From Spirochaetaceae bacterium (GTDB taxonomy: Bacteria; Myxococcota_A; UBA9160; UBA4427), in the NCBI GenBank assembly GCA_020632655.1, contig JACKFD010000003.1, forward strand, positions 341,797-405,796: DNA of 64,000 bases, read 5' to 3'. The notes under the pieces are model-generated. The model did no database searches, was not told the DNA's origin, and was given only the letters and a program-made list of their open reading frames with translations. The position numbers were made by a program, and so were the translations under genes. Of the stretch, positions 62,507-64,000 are shown piece after piece; position 1 is the stretch's first letter, and each line of letters begins with the position of its first letter.

Positions 62507-63769
62507 ATGACCCGACGAGGCGACGACGACGTCGCGACGCAGGCCACGACTTCGGAGCTGCTGGGCCGGCCGCCCGCGCCCGCTGCCCTGGCACTCGCCG
62601 ACGGCACGATCTACCGCGGACGGGCGTTCGGTGCGACGACCGTGTCCTCCGGCGAGGTCGTCTTCAACACGAGCCTCACGGGCTACCAGGAGATCGCGAC
62701 CGACCCGTCCTACGCCGGCCAGATCGTCACGATGACCTACACGCAGATCGGCAACGTCGGCGTCAACGCGGCGGACGACGAGTCGCGCAAGCCCTTCCTG
62801 TCGGGCTTCGTCGTGAAGGAGCTCTACGAGGCGCCGAGCAACTACCGCGCCGAGGGGACGTTCTCGGCGAAGCTCGCGGCGGCCGGCGTACCCGGCCTCT
62901 CGGGCATCGACACCCGGGCCCTCGTCCGGCGGATCCGCGATGGCGGCGCCCAGGTCGGGGTGCTCTCGACGGATCCCGCGCTGCAGGATCGCGACGAGCT
63001 GGTCGAGCGCGCGCGCAAGGCGCCGTCGCTCGACGGCGTAGACTGGGTCGCGCGCGTCACCTGCGACGCGGCCTACGCCTTCGGCGAGGGCGCGTGGAAG
63101 GGGGTCGAGGGACAGCTGCCGCGGCCGCCGCGACCCGGCCGACGGCTCAAGATCGTGGCCTACGACTTCGGCGTGAAGCGCAACATCCTCCGCCTGCTGG
63201 TGGAGCAGGGCTTCGACGTGACGGTCGTGCCGGCGACCACACCGGCCGCCGAGACGCTGGCGCTCGAGCCCGACGGGATCTTCCTGTCGAACGGGCCGGG
63301 CGACCCGGCGGCGGTCGAGGGCGTCCGGCCGATCGTGCGCGAGCTCGTCACGAAGAAGCCCGTCTTCGGGATCTGCCTCGGTCACCAGATCCTGGGCCTC
63401 GCCCTCGGCGGCACGACCCGCAAGCTCAAGTTCGGTCATCACGGCGGCAACCAGCCGGGCAAGGACCTGGCGACGGGCAAGGTCGCGATCTGTGCGGAGA
63501 ACCACGGCTACGCAGTCGAGGCCGAGAGCCTGACCGCCGCCGGCGAGCCCGTCGAGATCACCCACGTGAACCTGAACGACCAGACGGTCGAGGGACTGGC
63601 CCACGCGAAGCGGCCGCTCTTCTCCGTCCAGTACCACCCGGAGGCGTCGCCGGGTCCGCACGACGCCGCCTACTTCTTCTCCCGCTTCCGCGAGATGGTG
63701 GAGCGCACCGCGAACGGTGAATCGGTCACGGGGGCGCAGATCTGTGCTTCCCGCGGCGCCTCGGAGTAA
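62507..63769 (+). CDS. carA: Carbamoyl-phosphate synthase small subunit
   Basis: 420 residues. Glutamine amidotransferase that supplies ammonia to CarB. N-terminal domain (FNTSLTGYQEIATDPSYAGQ) and class I amidotransferase domain with catalytic Cys in FGICLGHQILGLALGG and His in VQYHPEASPGPHDA. A ~25-residue polar tail precedes the core. ATG 62507 behind GGAG. Confidence 0.97.
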   Translation: MTRRGDDDVATQATTSELLGRPPAPAALALADGTIYRGRAFGATTVSSGEVVFNTSLTGYQEIATDPSYAGQIVTMTYTQIGNVGVNAADDESRKPFLSGFVVKELYEAPSNYRAEGTFSAKLAAAGVPGLSGIDTRALVRRIRDGGAQVGVLSTDPALQDRDELVERARKAPSLDGVDWVARVTCDAAYAFGEGAWKGVEGQLPRPPRPGRRLKIVAYDFGVKRNILRLLVEQGFDVTVVPATTPAAETLALEPDGIFLSNGPGDPAAVEGVRPIVRELVTKKPVFGICLGHQILGLALGGTTRKLKFGHHGGNQPGKDLATGKVAICAENHGYAVEAESLTAAGEPVEITHVNLNDQTVEGLAHAKRPLFSVQYHPEASPGPHDAAYFFSRFREMVERTANGESVTGAQICASRGASE

Positions 63770-63772
63770 CGC

Positions 63773-64000
<228 letters not shown>

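Overview
This is a high-GC (roughly two thirds G+C by eye) bacterial chromosome segment with very tight gene packing; many neighbours overlap by ATGA, GTGA or TGATG. It looks like a deltaproteobacterial-grade lineage (Myxococcota, Desulfobacterota or Binatota-like). The supporting traits are the tRNA-Thr/Tyr/Gly/Thr-tuf-tRNA-Trp-secE-nusG order, a pyrR-pyrB-pyrC-carA-carB operon, a DUF4388/PilZ signalling pair, a ferrochelatase with an internal Cys cluster, and a phosphatidylcholine synthase. The placement is inference; no 16S gene is present.

Layout. 1-7.3 kb: a MATE exporter fragment and ispH (minus), a pair of acyl-CoA dehydrogenases, hemE and hemH converging with a 32-bp overlap, and a double-receiver response regulator. 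7.4-13.7 kb: pcs (minus), then a plus-strand operon nuoB-like / E2 acyltransferase / lipB / nuoI-like / nuoC-like / nuoD-like / DUF1285-like. This is the most unusual block: a divergent complex I connecting-module set without NuoEFG or membrane subunits, wrapped around a lipoylated E2 and its octanoyltransferase. 13.8-18.4 kb: tRNA-Cys, a GT2 glycosyltransferase, tRNA-Leu, small signalling genes and rlmB. 18.4-20.9 kb: five tRNAs around the first tuf gene.

20.9-52 kb is the transcription-translation core: secE-nusG-rplKAJL-rpoBC, then rpsL-rpsG-fusA-tuf2, then S10/spc/alpha ribosomal operons to rplQ. Four genes normally found in this string are absent at their usual positions: rplC (L3), rplX (L24), rpsN (S14) and infA (IF-1). 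The two tuf genes appear identical base for base and differ in codon choice from their neighbours. Most longer intergenic gaps in the core hold compact hairpins.

52-64 kb: a thioredoxin-like protein, an FtsB/DivIC-like protein, argS, a SPOR-domain protein, rfbD, lepA and lepB, mostly overlapping, then the pyrimidine operon pyrR-pyrB-pyrC-carA-carB, with carB running off the right edge. No CRISPR array, IS element, integrase or rRNA gene was seen.
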